Shown: positions 15,183 through 26,729 of the stretch, one piece after another
Layout: each line of letters opens with the position of its first letter
Numbering within the stretch: position 1 is the stretch's first letter
Assembly (NCBI RefSeq): GCF_029714305.1
Contig: NZ_CP121647.1
Span: forward strand, 248,001-312,000
DNA from: Bradyrhizobium sp. CB3481
GTDB lineage: Bacteria > Pseudomonadota > Alphaproteobacteria > Rhizobiales > Xanthobacteraceae
Length of the DNA: 64,000 nucleotides
Direction of reading: 5' to 3'
Position numbers and translations under genes: made by a program
The notes under the pieces: generated by a model
The model's input: only the letters and a program-made list of their open reading frames with translations
Told to the model about the DNA's origin: nothing
The model's database searches: none

Positions 15183-16079
15183 CTAGCCCGACGTCTGCGC
15201 CGCGCCGACCGAAGGCAGTGCCTGCACAATGACGCCGGGCGGTGGCACATCGTCATCGGGCACGAAGAAGTCTGACATCAGCTGCACCGAAGGATCGACG
15301 CGGTACTTCTCGAAATCCCGGACGCCCGATGCATACAGCACCTTGTCGTCGATGCAGAACTGCCCGGTGAATTCGCGTGACGGCCGCGTCAGGATCGCGT
15401 GTGCGGCATCTCCCATGATCTCGGGCGTGCGGCTCGCCCGCATCATCGTTTCGCCGCCGAGCAGGTTGCCGACTGCCGCGGTCGCGATGGTGGTGCGCGG
15501 CCACAGCGCATTGACGGCGACGCCAGCGGATTTCAATTCACCCGACAGCCCCAGCGCGCACATGCTCATGCCGAACTTCGCCATCGTGTAGGCGGTGGAA
15601 TGCGCGAACCATTTGACCTTCATGTCGAGCGGCGGCGACAGCATCAGGATATGCGGGTTGGCGGCCTTCTTCAGGTGCGGGATGCAGTATTTGGACACCA
15701 TGAAGGTGCCGCGGGTGTTGATTCCCATCATCAGGTCGAACCGCTTCATGTCGGTCGCTTGCGAATTGGTTAGGCTGATCGCGCTGGCATTGTTGACGCA
15801 GATGTCGATGCCGCCGAACTCGGCAACGGTCTGCTCGACTGCCGCGATCACCTGCGCCTCGTCCCTGATATCGCAGAGCACTGGCAGCGCCTTGCCGCCA
15901 GCGGCGCGGATCTCGTCCGCCGCGGTGTAGATGGTGCCCTTGAGTTTTGGATGCGGCTCAGCGGTCTTCGCCGCGATCGCGACATTGGCGCCGTCGCGCG
16001 CGGCGCGCAGCGCAATCGCCAGCCCGATGCCGCGGCTGGCGCCGGAGATGAACAGCGTCTTGTCCTTGAGAGATGTCAT
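15183..16079 (-). CDS. short-chain dehydrogenase/reductase (HSDL2-like)
   Basis: A 298-residue classical SDR: NAD(P) motif GASRGIG (residues 13-19), NNAS (96-99) and the catalytic Tyr164-x3-Lys168 in AYTMAKFGM. The usual Ser is in LMLSPP (Ser148), and the N-terminal KTAEPHPKLKGTIYTAADEI block is characteristic of the hydroxysteroid-dehydrogenase-like HSDL2 group. The natural substrate is unknown, perhaps a fatty acyl or steroid-like alcohol. AGGAGAG precedes the ATG at good spacing. It is first gene of a two-gene operon with the serine hydrolase. Confidence 0.9.
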   Translation of the reverse strand: MTSLKDKTLFISGASRGIGLAIALRAARDGANVAIAAKTAEPHPKLKGTIYTAADEIRAAGGKALPVLCDIRDEAQVIAAVEQTVAEFGGIDICVNNASAISLTNSQATDMKRFDLMMGINTRGTFMVSKYCIPHLKKAANPHILMLSPPLDMKVKWFAHSTAYTMAKFGMSMCALGLSGELKSAGVAVNALWPRTTIATAAVGNLLGGETMMRASRTPEIMGDAAHAILTRPSREFTGQFCIDDKVLYASGVRDFEKYRVDPSVQLMSDFFVPDDDVPPPGVIVQALPSVGAAQTSG

Positions 16080-16122
16080 CGAAACTCTCCTGCATGCGAA
16101 GTTATGGACGCATACTGGTCAG

Positions 16123-16300
16123 GCTCCCTCCCCCTTGCGGGGGAGGGCTGGGGAGAGGGGTAAGCCCCGGGCGCTGAACGCAGTCATGATGGGATCCTGC
16201 ATCAACCGTCGTCGCGAAGCGATATGGATGTCGAGATTCTCTCGAGCGGCGGAGCAAGCGGCTACCCCTCTCCCTAACCCTCCCCGCAAGGGGGGAGGGA
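16123..16300. repeat. inverted pair of CTCCCTCCCC / GGGGGAGGGA repeats
   Basis: The left block (16123-16160: GCTCCCTCCCCCTTGCGGGG then AGGGCTGGGGAGAGGGG) is mirrored by the right block (16264-16300: CCCCTCTCCCTAACCCTCCC then CGCAAGGGGGGAGGGA). A related element is at 59152-59283. The 275-base gap between the SDR and gamma-glutamyltransferase genes contains nothing else that I recognise. Confidence 0.75.
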
Positions 16301-16354
16301 ACCCATCCGCCGGTGCGTCCCGCACGCGTATGCGTCGCCCTTACGTGCACAAAC

Positions 16355-18097
<1,743 letters not shown>

Positions 18098-18225
18098 CGA
18101 AATTCCGCCGCAGTTGGAAGACTGTGTGACGCGCGGCAGCCGCCCCGCCGTCGGTGATGCATGCTATATAGGTTTGGATTTAACAGGCAGAACGCCTCAC
18201 GCGACTTTGAAGGGAAATATCCGGC

Positions 18226-19611
18226 ATGGCGGTGATCGCTTCCGAGGCGGAAGGCAGCAGGATTCCGCAGGTTTATCCGGGCCGTGCCGCCGTCATCAGC
18301 TGGATCTTCTTCGACTGGGCCGCGCAGCCCTATTTCACGCTGATCACGACCTTTATCTTCGCGCCCTACTTTGCGAGCTTCGTCGCGCCCGACCCGGCGA
18401 GCGGGCAGGCGCTGTGGGGATTTGCCACCGCCGCGGCCGGCTTGATGATCGCGCTGCTGTCGCCGGTGCTGGGCGCCGTTGCCGATGCCAGCGGCCGCCG
18501 CAAGCCGTGGATCGCCGGCTTCGGGTCGCTTTTGGTGATCGGCGCGTGCCTGATGTGGCTCGGCAAGCCCGGCGATCCGAGCGTCATCCCGCCGTTGCTG
18601 CTCGCCTATGCGATCGCCAGCGTCGGCGTCGAATTCGCCACTGTCTTCAACAATGCGATGATGCCGACGCTGGTGCCGCCGGATCGAATCGGCCGGTTGT
18701 CCGGCACTGGCTGGGCGACGGGCTATATCGGCGGCATTCTGAGCCTCGTTCTGGTGCTCGGCTTTCTCGCCGCCAGCCCTGAGACCGGCCGCACGCTGTT
18801 CGGCCTGGTGCCGGCGTTCGGGCTCGATCCGGTCGCGCATCAGGGCGACCGCATCACCGGTCCGCTGACCGGTATCTGGTTCATCATCTTCGTGACGCCG
18901 ATGTTCCTGTTCACGCCGGATTATCCGGCGCGGCGCCCGATCCGCGAGGCCGTGCGCGAAGGATTGAACGGAATCAAGCGAACGCTTGGCGAATTGCCGA
19001 AGCAGCGGTCGCTCGCAACGTTCCTGCTCGCCAACATGATCTATACCGACGGGCTGGTGTCGCTGTTCGCCTTCGGCGGCATCTACGCCGCGGGCACCTT
19101 TGGCTGGCGCACGATCCAGATCGGCACCTTTGGCATCCTGCTGGCGATCGCCGGCACTTTTGGTGCGTGGCTTGGCGGCAAGCTCGACGACATGCTGGGG
19201 CCGAAGCGCGTCATTGCGGGCAGCCTGTTGATTCTGCTGCTGGCGCTGGCGGCGATCCTGCTGGTCGACAAGGATTCGATCCTGTTCGTGCAGGTCGCTC
19301 CGCCCGTGCCTGGCGGCGCGCTGTTCTCCGGCGCGGCCGAGCGCGCCTATCTCGTGCTGGGTTGCCTGATCGGCGCGGCCGGCGGCCCGCTGCAGGCGGC
19401 GTCGCGCACGCTTCTGATCCGCCTCGCGCCGCGCGATCGCATCGCGCAGTATTTTGGCTTGTTCGCGCTGACCGGGAAGGTGACGTCGTTCATCGGCCCG
19501 CTCCTGATCGGCGCGATCACCGCCGCGACCGCCAGCCAGAAGGCCGGCATGGCGCTGCTCGTGGTGTTCTTTGCCACGGGCCTCGCGCTGCTGACGCGCG
19601 TGCGGGAGTGA
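18226..19611 (+). CDS. UMF1-family MFS transporter
   Basis: A 461-residue inner-membrane protein with 11-12 hydrophobic helices. The N-terminal [21 protein letters not shown] and the following [18 protein letters not shown] loop are typical of the UMF1/Atg22-like branch of the MFS. The second half shows ...[19 protein letters not shown] sequence (here [19 protein letters not shown]). Substrates of bacterial members are not established; the fungal relative Atg22 exports amino acids from the vacuole. AAGGGAAA precedes the ATG. It is divergent from gamma-glutamyltransferase. Confidence 0.88.
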   Translation: MAVIASEAEGSRIPQVYPGRAAVISWIFFDWAAQPYFTLITTFIFAPYFASFVAPDPASGQALWGFATAAAGLMIALLSPVLGAVADASGRRKPWIAGFGSLLVIGACLMWLGKPGDPSVIPPLLLAYAIASVGVEFATVFNNAMMPTLVPPDRIGRLSGTGWATGYIGGILSLVLVLGFLAASPETGRTLFGLVPAFGLDPVAHQGDRITGPLTGIWFIIFVTPMFLFTPDYPARRPIREAVREGLNGIKRTLGELPKQRSLATFLLANMIYTDGLVSLFAFGGIYAAGTFGWRTIQIGTFGILLAIAGTFGAWLGGKLDDMLGPKRVIAGSLLILLLALAAILLVDKDSILFVQVAPPVPGGALFSGAAERAYLVLGCLIGAAGGPLQAASRTLLIRLAPRDRIAQYFGLFALTGKVTSFIGPLLIGAITAATASQKAGMALLVVFFATGLALLTRVRE

Positions 19612-19633
19612 GGTACCAACCCAATCCACGACT

Positions 19634-19732
19634 GTCATCCCCGCGACGGCGGGGATCCAGTACGCCGCGCCCCATCGGTTCAATCACTGGCGTCTCTGGA
19701 ATACTGGGTCACCCGCCTGCGCGGGTGACGAC
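19634..19732. repeat. composite palindromic repeat, copy 2
   Basis: Same core as 13645-13764 (GGGGATCCAGTACGCCGCG ... CATCGGTTCAATCA ... GTCTCTGGAATACTGG) flanked by GTCATCCCCGCGACGGCGGGG and a GGGTGACGAC end. It lies between the convergent MFS and purH genes. Confidence 0.85.
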
Positions 19733-19761
19733 AGCTCCGCCGCCTTGGCGATGAGCGCCGA

Positions 19762-21354
19762 TCAATGCCGGAAATGCCGGACGCCGGTAAACACCATGGC
19801 GATGCCGTGGTCATCGGCGGCCTTGATCACTTCGTCGTCGCGCACGGAGCCGCCGGGCTGGATCACGGCGGTGGCGCCGGCTTCGATGCAGGCCAGCATG
19901 CCGTCGGCGAACGGGAAGAACGCGTCCGATGCGACGACCGAGCCCTTGGTCAGCGGCTCGGCGAGCTTCAGTTCAGCCGCGGCATCGAGCGCCTTGCGGG
20001 CGGCAATGCGCGCGGAATCGACCCGGCTCATCTGGCCGGCACCGATGCCAACGGTGGCAAGGTCCCTGGCATAGATGATGGTGTTCGACTTGACGTGCTT
20101 GGCAACGCGGAAGGCGAATTTGAGATCGCGCAGCTCGGCGTCGGTCGGAGCGCGCCTGGTCGCAACCTTCAACTGCATGTCTTCGACCACCGCGTTGTCG
20201 CGGCTCTGCACCAGAAGGCCGCCGGCGACGGTCTTGGCCGTTAGGCCCACGGTGCGCGGATCGGGCAATCCGCCGGCGAGCAGCAATCGCAGATTCTTCC
20301 TCGCGCCGACGATCGCTATCGCTTCTTCCGTGGCGTCGGGCGCGATGATCACCTCAGTGAAGATCTCGGTGATGGCGCGCGCCGATTCCGCATCGAGCGT
20401 GCGGTTGAGCGCGACGATGCCGCCGAAGGCTGAAGTCGAGTCGCAGGCCAGCGCGCGGCGATAGGCGGTAATGAGATCGGGCCCTTCGGCAACGCCGCAG
20501 GGGTTGGCGTGCTTGACGATCACGCAGGCCGCGGTGCGTTTGGGGTCGAATTCGCCGATGCATTCATAGGCCGCATCGGTGTCGTTGATGTTGTTGTAGG
20601 ACAGCTCCTTGCCCTGCAACTGGCGCGCGGTGGAGACGCCGGGCCGCTTGTCGGGCGTGGCATAGAAGGCCGCCTTCTGGTGCGGGTTCTCGCCATAGCG
20701 CAGCGACTGGATCAGCCGGCCGCCGAACGCGCGGAAATCCGGCGCGTCGGTCTCGTTCTGCGCCGCGAACCAGTTGGAGATCGCGGCGTCATAGGCGGCG
20801 GTGCGGGCATAGGCCTTGGCGGCAAGGCGGCGGCGCAGCGCCAGCGTCGTTGCGCCCTTGTTGGCAGCGAGCTCGTCGAGCACCGCCTGATAGTCCTGCG
20901 CTTCGACGACGACGGCGACATCGTCATGGTTCTTCGCCGCCGCGCGGATCATCGCGGGACCACCGATGTCGATATTCTCGATGCAGTCCTCGTAACCGGC
21001 GCCTTTGTCGACGGTCGCCTCGAACGGATAGAGGTTGACGACGAGCAGATCGATCGGCGCGATGCCATGCGCCTTCATCGCATCAGTGTGTTCCTTGTTG
21101 TCGCGGATCGCGAGCAGGCCGCCATGAACTTTCGGATGCAGCGTCTTGACCCTTCCGTCCATCATCTCGGGAAAGCCGGTCAGCTCCGAGACGTCCTTGA
21201 CCGCAAGGCCCGCCGCCGCGATTGCCTTGGCGGTGCCGCCGGTGGAGACGAGCTCGACACCATGGGCGGCCAGCGCCTTGGCAAATTCGATCAAACCGGT
21301 CTTGTCGGAAACGGAGAGGAGGGCGCGGGTAACGCGGCGGGTGGTATCAGTCAT
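19762..21354 (-). CDS. purH: bifunctional AICAR transformylase / IMP cyclohydrolase
   Basis: A 530-residue protein that carries out the last two steps of de novo IMP synthesis. Residues 1-145 form the MGS-like IMP cyclohydrolase domain ([42 protein letters not shown]). The rest is the AICAR formyltransferase ([43 protein letters not shown] with the catalytic Lys-His, [14 protein letters not shown]). The ATG at 21352-21354 follows AAGGA at eight bases; a TTG two codons upstream is less well placed. Length and motifs are those of a complete enzyme. Confidence 0.98.
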   Translation of the reverse strand: MTDTTRRVTRALLSVSDKTGLIEFAKALAAHGVELVSTGGTAKAIAAAGLAVKDVSELTGFPEMMDGRVKTLHPKVHGGLLAIRDNKEHTDAMKAHGIAPIDLLVVNLYPFEATVDKGAGYEDCIENIDIGGPAMIRAAAKNHDDVAVVVEAQDYQAVLDELAANKGATTLALRRRLAAKAYARTAAYDAAISNWFAAQNETDAPDFRAFGGRLIQSLRYGENPHQKAAFYATPDKRPGVSTARQLQGKELSYNNINDTDAAYECIGEFDPKRTAACVIVKHANPCGVAEGPDLITAYRRALACDSTSAFGGIVALNRTLDAESARAITEIFTEVIIAPDATEEAIAIVGARKNLRLLLAGGLPDPRTVGLTAKTVAGGLLVQSRDNAVVEDMQLKVATRRAPTDAELRDLKFAFRVAKHVKSNTIIYARDLATVGIGAGQMSRVDSARIAARKALDAAAELKLAEPLTKGSVVASDAFFPFADGMLACIEAGATAVIQPGGSVRDDEVIKAADDHGIAMVFTGVRHFRH

Positions 21355-21540
21355 GGGCAAGGTCCTTTGTCAGGGATGCTTATGCCCAGGCGCGCGGCGA
21401 TCATTCCCGCGCTTCCCGATGGTGCTCCATCCAAAGTCGCCAGTCGCGCGAGAGGGCGCTGGTTAGCAGCTTTTGGCTGGGTTCACAATGGGGCGGAGCA
21501 GTCTCCGTAGTTGGCCTTGGCCTCGCGTCATACCCATCGA

Positions 21541-21640
21541 GCCCTCATCCTGAGGAGCCCGCGAAGCGGGCGTCTCGAAGGATGCAGGCCACAAACCGGG
21601 CTCATGGTTCGAGACGCGCTTCGCGCTCCTCACCATGAGG
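21541..21640. repeat. inverted repeat of the GAGGAGCCCGCGAAGCGGGC type, copy 1
   Basis: CCCTCATCCTGAGGAGCCCG ... CGTCTCGAAGGATG is followed by CATGGTTCGAGACGCGCTTC ... GCTCCTCACCATGAGGA. The same blocks in opposite orientation make up 53373-53506. It lies in the 305-base gap (21355-21659) upstream of purH and downstream of the heparinase-like gene; the rest of that gap shows only the purH leader and no gene. Confidence 0.8.
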
Positions 21641-21659
21641 AATTACTGACGTAGCAGGA

Positions 21660-23411
21660 TCAAAGCGGCAGTTCCGGTTCGCGGCGGGCGGTGCGGCGGG
21701 CGTTGGTGCCGGCGGCCGAGGTCGTCGAGCGGACAAAACTCCAGCGGACCGAGGTGGCGTGGCGGGAATCCTGCCGGATTACGATCTGGGCGGTGCGGCG
21801 CGGGCCGTCATTGCCGGCCAGAAACACGCTGTCCTCGAGGTCGACCTTGTCGTCGAGCGCCTCGAAGCTCCAAACGTCGCGGTTCGGCAATACCAGCATG
21901 ACGCCGCGCGCGTCGCTGAGGCGGCTTGCCTTGACAGCGGGATGCAAATGAAAGCGCAGGGCAAAATCGGTGTCGCCCTTGGCTCGGGAGCCAGGCGCCG
22001 GCGACACGGTGTCCTCGCCGTCGAGCCTTCCACCATCCTGCGAGATCATCAGCACCCTTCGATGCAGGATGCCGAAGCGGGCGACATAGCCGTCATGCGA
22101 GGTGGTCAGGAGATCGCCATCGGCCACCGCCTCGCGGTAGCTTTCCACATTGGAAGGCCCGCTGACGATCGGCGCGCCCTGCAAGAGGCGCTTCATCGCC
22201 GACAATTCGACGAACTGGCACGAGGACGTGTCGTGATAGGTCAACGTCGAATGCGCCATCGTACTGCGCGCAAAGGTCCGCCAATTGTCGCGGCCGGTCG
22301 AGGGCATGCCGCAATTGACGACGATGCGGCTCACGCCCGACGACAGTTCGAACGACAGGCAGCCGGCGTGCGCCTCCTGGCTGACATTCGGCGGCGGCGG
22401 CGGGCCGGTGTCGATGATGACGGTCGTGCCGCCGGCATCGAGGCGCTGGAAGCCGGTATGCGGCATGTTCGCCATCGGCACGCCGTGGGTGTCGTCATAG
22501 GCGAGCAGCGTCGCCACCAGGTCCGAAGGCGCGTTACTCATGCCGTTGAACAGCGCAAAGCTGCCGTCGCCGTGACGGAAGAAGCGCAGCATCGGCATCA
22601 TGCGGTCGATCGCATTGAGCAGCGCCGGCGGCGGCGCGATGTTGCGGGCGGCAAAGGTCTGGCGTAGCGGCAGCAAGTCGCTGAGCAGCTCGACCAGCGC
22701 GCCGGGATTGCGCGAGATATGCCCGCCGTCGGGCATGATCTGCCGCTGCAATTCGTCGGACAGCCGCCGCGTGGCGGCGCGGATGTGACGCGCCTGGTTG
22801 GCAAGACACAGCGAGGCGTAGCACAGCGCGATCAGCACCTGCAGCCGCGGCACGCCGTCGACGATATCGAACATCGCGTAGCGCAGATAGCGGATCTCGC
22901 GGGTCAGCCCGCGCAGATATTTGCGATAGAATTTTCCGTCGGTGTCGCCGAGCACCAGCGGTGCCTGCGACAATAGCGAGATGACGCGGCGCGCCAGCAC
23001 GTCGGGGCGGCGCTCCAGCGGCCGCTTGCGCGCCGGATTGGAGATCCAATCGTCGACCAGCGAACGCGCATTGGCGCGGGTCAGCGCGGTGTCGGCGGCG
23101 CGCAAATGGCGCAGCCAGCCGAAGCCGAGCAGGGCGACTTCCCAATCCTCCGACGGCGGTTCGAGGTCGAAGATCGAGCGGCCATGGCAGGTCACGATCT
23201 TGCCGGCGAACACGAAGCGGCCGGCATAGATTTCGGCGGCGCGGGTGGCATCGGCGGTACGCAGGTCATGCGGGGCGATGATCAGTCGGTCGGCGCGGCC
23301 GGGCCACAGCCGCGACACGGCCACCGTCGCTCCCGTGGCGCGCGCGATCACGGTCCGCGCCGAGCGGCTCATGATAAGCGTCGAGATGCGTCTGCGTTGA
23401 GCGACCGACAC
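21660..23411 (-). CDS. heparinase II/III-family protein
   Basis: A 583-residue protein. Residues about 60-280 form an alpha/alpha-toroid (WEVALLGFGWLRHLRA, RYLRYAMFDIVDGVPRLQ, DGGHISRNPGALVELLSDLL), and the C-terminal half carries the heparinase II/III-like beta-sandwich (FRHGDGSFALFNGM, ARSTMAHSTLTYHDTSSC, ISHDGYVARFGILHRR-like segment, ALRFHLHP). No signal peptide is evident. Canonical members are polysaccharide lyases; the rhizobial gene sits regularly between rsmB and purH and its substrate is unknown. The start GTG (23409-23411) has AAGG upstream; an internal ATG at 23372 is an alternative. Confidence 0.85.
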   Translation of the reverse strand: MSVAQRRRISTLIMSRSARTVIARATGATVAVSRLWPGRADRLIIAPHDLRTADATRAAEIYAGRFVFAGKIVTCHGRSIFDLEPPSEDWEVALLGFGWLRHLRAADTALTRANARSLVDDWISNPARKRPLERRPDVLARRVISLLSQAPLVLGDTDGKFYRKYLRGLTREIRYLRYAMFDIVDGVPRLQVLIALCYASLCLANQARHIRAATRRLSDELQRQIMPDGGHISRNPGALVELLSDLLPLRQTFAARNIAPPPALLNAIDRMMPMLRFFRHGDGSFALFNGMSNAPSDLVATLLAYDDTHGVPMANMPHTGFQRLDAGGTTVIIDTGPPPPPNVSQEAHAGCLSFELSSGVSRIVVNCGMPSTGRDNWRTFARSTMAHSTLTYHDTSSCQFVELSAMKRLLQGAPIVSGPSNVESYREAVADGDLLTTSHDGYVARFGILHRRVLMISQDGGRLDGEDTVSPAPGSRAKGDTDFALRFHLHPAVKASRLSDARGVMLVLPNRDVWSFEALDDKVDLEDSVFLAGNDGPRRTAQIVIRQDSRHATSVRWSFVRSTTSAAGTNARRTARREPELPL

Positions 23412-23532
23412 GCCGTGCCTTGGAAAGGGAGGGAGGGGGTATTCTGGCGAATCCTTTTAGTCCGGAAACGCCGGCATAGCACCATCTTGAAAATCGGCGA
23501 ATCACCCGAGGGACGGGAAATTTCGTTTGAAA

Positions 23533-24885
23533 TCAGGCTGATTTAACCAGACGCGCCGCGTAAAATCCATCCAGGCCGCCGAGTCGGGGGTCGGAATGGG
23601 GCAAATGGCTGGGCAGGGTGCGTAAATCGCCCGATGCGGTGAGGATTTCACTCAAACCCGCGACCTCACAGGCATCGATCGGGGCGCGGCGTACGCCGGC
23701 CTCTGACGCCAGCAGGGCACCGACCGCCTGCTCGCCTTCCTCCGGCTCCAGCGAACAGGTGCAATAGACCAGCGTTCCGCCCGGCTTGAGCAGGGCGACC
23801 GCCTTCTGCAGCAGCCGCTTCTGCAGCGCCGACAGCGCCGCAATGTCGGCTTCCTGGCGCAGCCAGGCGACGTCGGGGTGACGGCGGATGGTGCCGGTGG
23901 AGGTGCAGGGCGCATCGACCAGCACGCCGTCGTAACCGCCATTGCCGGCGCCGGGCCATTCGGCGGCATCGGTGACGACGTCATTGGCCTGCAGCGAAAG
24001 CCGCGCCAGATTGTCACGCAGCCGCGCCATGCGCGCCGGCGAACGATCGACCGCGGTGACGCGCGCGCCGGCCTGCGCCAGTTGCGCGGTCTTGCCGCCC
24101 GGCGCGGCACAGAGATCGACGATGGCCTTGCCGGCGACGTCGCCGAACAACCGCGCCGGCAGCGCGGCGGCGGCATCCTGCACCCACCACTGCCCTTCCG
24201 AGAAACCCGGCAGCATCGTCACCGAGCCCTGCAGCAGGGTGCGCACGGTGCCGGTCGGCAAGGTTTCGCCATGCAGGCGGTTCGCCCATTGCGGCGCGTC
24301 CGATTTCACGGTGATGTCGAGCGAGGGTTCGTTGCCGATGGCGCGCGCCATCTCCCGCGCGGTGGCCTCGCCATAGGCGCCGATCCAGCGCGCGAGCAGC
24401 CACGGCGGAATGTCGAGCGTCTGCGATTTGACTTCCTCGATCAGCGGTTGCCCTTCGCGGGCGCAGCGGCGCAGCACCGCGTTGACGAGGCCGGCATATT
24501 TGGCGGCGCGCCGATCGGATTGCACGAGGCGCACCGAGAGATCGACGGCGGCGTGATCGGGCACGTCCATCCAGAGAATCTGCGCGGCACCGATCAACAG
24601 CGCGCTCTGCGCGCGCGGCGCGTCCGTCGGAACGCCGCGATCGAGCAGGCGCGACAGCAAATGGCCGAGCGTGCCGAGCCGACGCAGGATGGTTGCCACC
24701 AGGCGGCGCATCAGCGCGCGGTCGCGGTCGGCAAGTGCCTTGAGTCCGGGATGGGCGCCTGCGCCGTCGAGCTGATCGTCGAGGGTGCGATGCTTGTGCA
24801 GCACGCCGTCGAGGATGTCGGCCGCGATCCGCCGCGCAGCGAGGCCGGGCACTTCAGAAGGTACTGCGAATCTTGAAGGTGGCAT
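23533..24885 (-). CDS. rsmB: 16S rRNA (cytosine-C5) methyltransferase, RsmB type
   Basis: A 450-residue protein. Residues 8-150 are a NusB-like RNA-binding domain (LAARRIAADILDGVLHKH, LIGAAQILWMDVPDHAAVDL). The C-terminal SAM-dependent domain has the SAM loop VDLCAAPGGKTAQLA, the motif DAPCTSTGTIRRHPDVAW, and YCTCSLEPEEGEQ with the catalytic Cys pair. It methylates C967 of 16S rRNA. The chosen ATG (24883-24885) starts just before the NusB-like domain; upstream in-frame sequence is intergenic. It is divergent from the SDHAF4-like gene and 121 bases upstream of the heparinase-like gene. Confidence 0.95.
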   Translation of the reverse strand: MPPSRFAVPSEVPGLAARRIAADILDGVLHKHRTLDDQLDGAGAHPGLKALADRDRALMRRLVATILRRLGTLGHLLSRLLDRGVPTDAPRAQSALLIGAAQILWMDVPDHAAVDLSVRLVQSDRRAAKYAGLVNAVLRRCAREGQPLIEEVKSQTLDIPPWLLARWIGAYGEATAREMARAIGNEPSLDITVKSDAPQWANRLHGETLPTGTVRTLLQGSVTMLPGFSEGQWWVQDAAAALPARLFGDVAGKAIVDLCAAPGGKTAQLAQAGARVTAVDRSPARMARLRDNLARLSLQANDVVTDAAEWPGAGNGGYDGVLVDAPCTSTGTIRRHPDVAWLRQEADIAALSALQKRLLQKAVALLKPGGTLVYCTCSLEPEEGEQAVGALLASEAGVRRAPIDACEVAGLSEILTASGDLRTLPSHLPHSDPRLGGLDGFYAARLVKSA

Positions 24886-25045
24886 GAAGCAGGAATGTCT
24901 CGGAAGGCAGAAAGGTTTCGGCTCATGCCATGGAAAATGAACCAGCCGTGTGCCATGCGAATATGCCAAATGTAAGAATCGCCACAGACAATTTTACGAA
25001 TGTGATGTCATCTGTGCGCCTGTCCCGTGCTATGGGAGAGTTGTG

Positions 25046-25255
25046 ATGACCGACAATTCTTCATCTGCCGCGCCCGTCGCGGAACGCAAGAAGCTGACGC
25101 CTGCGGCCGAGCGCGCGCTCGCCGAGGCCGATGCCCGACGCAAGGCCGCCGAAGCCAGCGCCGCCACGCTGCAGAAGGAGTTTTCGGGTCCGAAGGGCCT
25201 GGAACCGACCCGTTACGGCGATTGGGAGCGGAACGGGATCGCGTCGGACTTCTGA
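25046..25255 (+). CDS. DUF1674 / SDHAF4-like protein
   Basis: A 69-residue protein. The C-terminal block GPKGLEPTRYGDWERNGIAS plus DF is the hallmark of the DUF1674 family, whose mitochondrial member SDHAF4 helps assemble succinate dehydrogenase by binding flavinylated SdhA. The N-terminal half is Ala/Glu/Lys-rich and helical. GGGAG is found upstream of the ATG; a longer frame upstream would add a Cys-rich, non-conserved stretch and is not used. The sdh genes are not in this window. A role in succinate dehydrogenase maturation is inferred from the family. Confidence 0.9.
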   Translation: MTDNSSSAAPVAERKKLTPAAERALAEADARRKAAEASAATLQKEFSGPKGLEPTRYGDWERNGIASDF

Positions 25256-25322
25256 TATTTTTGAAGCGGCGGACGCTTGCCGGCCCCTTGCCGGATGACC
25301 CGACTCAGCCCTTAGTCGGGCA

Positions 25323-25916
25323 ATGCCCTCTTATGAGCGAATGAATACGGATCGGCGCCGCGGTCCATGGCGCCGCCTGATTTCGTCGGCCCTGCCGTGG
25401 ATATTCGTGGCGTGCGTAGTGGCGGCGACCAATCTGCCGGTGCGCCAGTGGATCAACTGGCCGTGGTCGCGGCCCGTCGACAGCCAGGCGGCGCGCGATG
25501 CGGAGATGGTGTGGAAGCATGCCGGAAATTCCGCTGTGCATCAGCCCGTCGATGTCATCCGCACCATCGATGGTGACACGTTCGAGGCGCGTGTTCACCT
25601 GTCGCCTCGCCTTGAACCAATCACGCGTATCCGTCTTCGCGGCATCGATGCGCCCGAATTGAAGGCGTCCTGCGCGCAGGAATTGCGGATGGCGGAAGCC
25701 GCGACGGGTGCATTGCGCGCGTTGCTAAGCGAAGGCGGTGTCATGATCTTCAATATTGGTCCGGACAAATATGCCGGCCGAGTCGTCGCTGACGTCGCGA
25801 CGCGGCGCACCGGAAATGTTTCGGCGGCGATGCTCACCGCAGGTTATGTACGCGGCTATGGCGGCGGTCACCGCAACGGTTGGTGTGCGAACGCGAGCGA
25901 AGCACTGCCGAAATGA
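25323..25916 (+). CDS. membrane-anchored thermonuclease-family (SNase-like) protein
   Basis: A 197-residue protein with one N-terminal hydrophobic segment (about residues 20-40), then a staphylococcal-nuclease fold: VIRTIDGDTFEARVHL (Asp of the Ca2+ site), RIRLRGIDAPELKASC (Arg and Asp of the active site) and the later DKYAGRVVADV strand. The usual second catalytic Arg/Glu region is shortened, so activity is uncertain. It probably acts outside the inner membrane. Start options are 25323 and 25341 (ATG at MNTDRRRG); neither has a strong ribosome binding site. A bidirectional terminator follows immediately. Confidence 0.83.
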   Translation: MPSYERMNTDRRRGPWRRLISSALPWIFVACVVAATNLPVRQWINWPWSRPVDSQAARDAEMVWKHAGNSAVHQPVDVIRTIDGDTFEARVHLSPRLEPITRIRLRGIDAPELKASCAQELRMAEAATGALRALLSEGGVMIFNIGPDKYAGRVVADVATRRTGNVSAAMLTAGYVRGYGGGHRNGWCANASEALPK

Positions 25917-25943
25917 AAGGGCCGCGCAATAGCGCAGCCCTTT
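25916..25943. terminator. bidirectional terminator
   Basis: AAAGGGC-C-GCGC-AATA-GCGC-A-GCCCTTT forms a long stem with a 4-base loop, A-rich on one side and T-rich (TTTGTTC) on the other. It lies between the convergent nuclease and L,D-transpeptidase genes. Confidence 0.85.
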
Positions 25944-25962
25944 GTTCACTCTGATCCAAGGA

Positions 25963-26475
25963 TCAGCGCGTGACCGTCACGGTGGTTCCAACCGAGACGC
26001 GCTGGTAGAGGTCGGAGATGTCGTCATTGAGCATGCGGATGCAGCCATAGGACACGAAGCCGCCGATCGAGTTCGGCACGTTGGTGCCGTGAATGGCGTA
26101 TTCGCCGCCGGCCAGCGTCATCGCCGCGACGCCCATCGGGTTGCGGGGCGAGCCGCCGGGGATGACGTCGGGCATCTCAGGCTTGTCGCGCTTGACTTCG
26201 CTCGGCGGCGACCAGGCCGGGTTGAGATATTTGCCGTCGATCTTGGTGGTGCCGGACCACTGCTTGCCGGCCTTGCCGACGCCGACCGGGTAGCGCATCG
26301 CGCGGCCGGATTCGAGAACGAGATAAAGGCGTCGCTCGCCGGTCTTCACCACGATCGTGCCCGGCGCGTAATCGCCGTGGATCCCCACCAGTTCCGGCCG
26401 CGCCTGCGCGGCTGGCGACGTCACAATGGCCAAACCCATGGTGGCGGCCAACGCCACCGCAATTCTCTTCAACAT
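25963..26475 (-). CDS. L,D-transpeptidase (YkuD domain), exported
   Basis: A 170-residue protein with a signal peptide (residues 1-25, ending AQARP) and a YkuD catalytic domain. The active site is seen as YAIHGTNVPNSIGGFVSYGC, with His of IHGT and Cys of SYGCIRM. Such enzymes cross-link peptidoglycan stems (meso-DAP to meso-DAP) or attach lipoproteins to peptidoglycan. The conserved GGSPRNPMGVAAM segment is also typical. The protein is short and single-domain, as is common in rhizobia, which carry many paralogues. Confidence 0.93.
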   Translation of the reverse strand: MLKRIAVALAATMGLAIVTSPAAQARPELVGIHGDYAPGTIVVKTGERRLYLVLESGRAMRYPVGVGKAGKQWSGTTKIDGKYLNPAWSPPSEVKRDKPEMPDVIPGGSPRNPMGVAAMTLAGGEYAIHGTNVPNSIGGFVSYGCIRMLNDDISDLYQRVSVGTTVTVTR

Positions 26476-26729
26476 TCCCAGCTCCCACTCTGCCCGCCCC
26501 GCTCAGGGGGTCCTCAAATGTCCTTTCACAGGCCCTGCCGGCCCGCTGTCTCATCCGTGCCTAGTTTAGTCGCGTGCACTGACCGGGCGGTTTCAACCCG
26601 GCGTCGAGACTGGTTTCGCTGAGCGGAACAAAGAAAATGTTGGAAATAAAGTAAATGACCGGAAAACAACACATGGCCGCGAAATAGCCACGAAGCCAAC
26701 CGGGCCACTGATAAATGCGTGAGGGAGGC

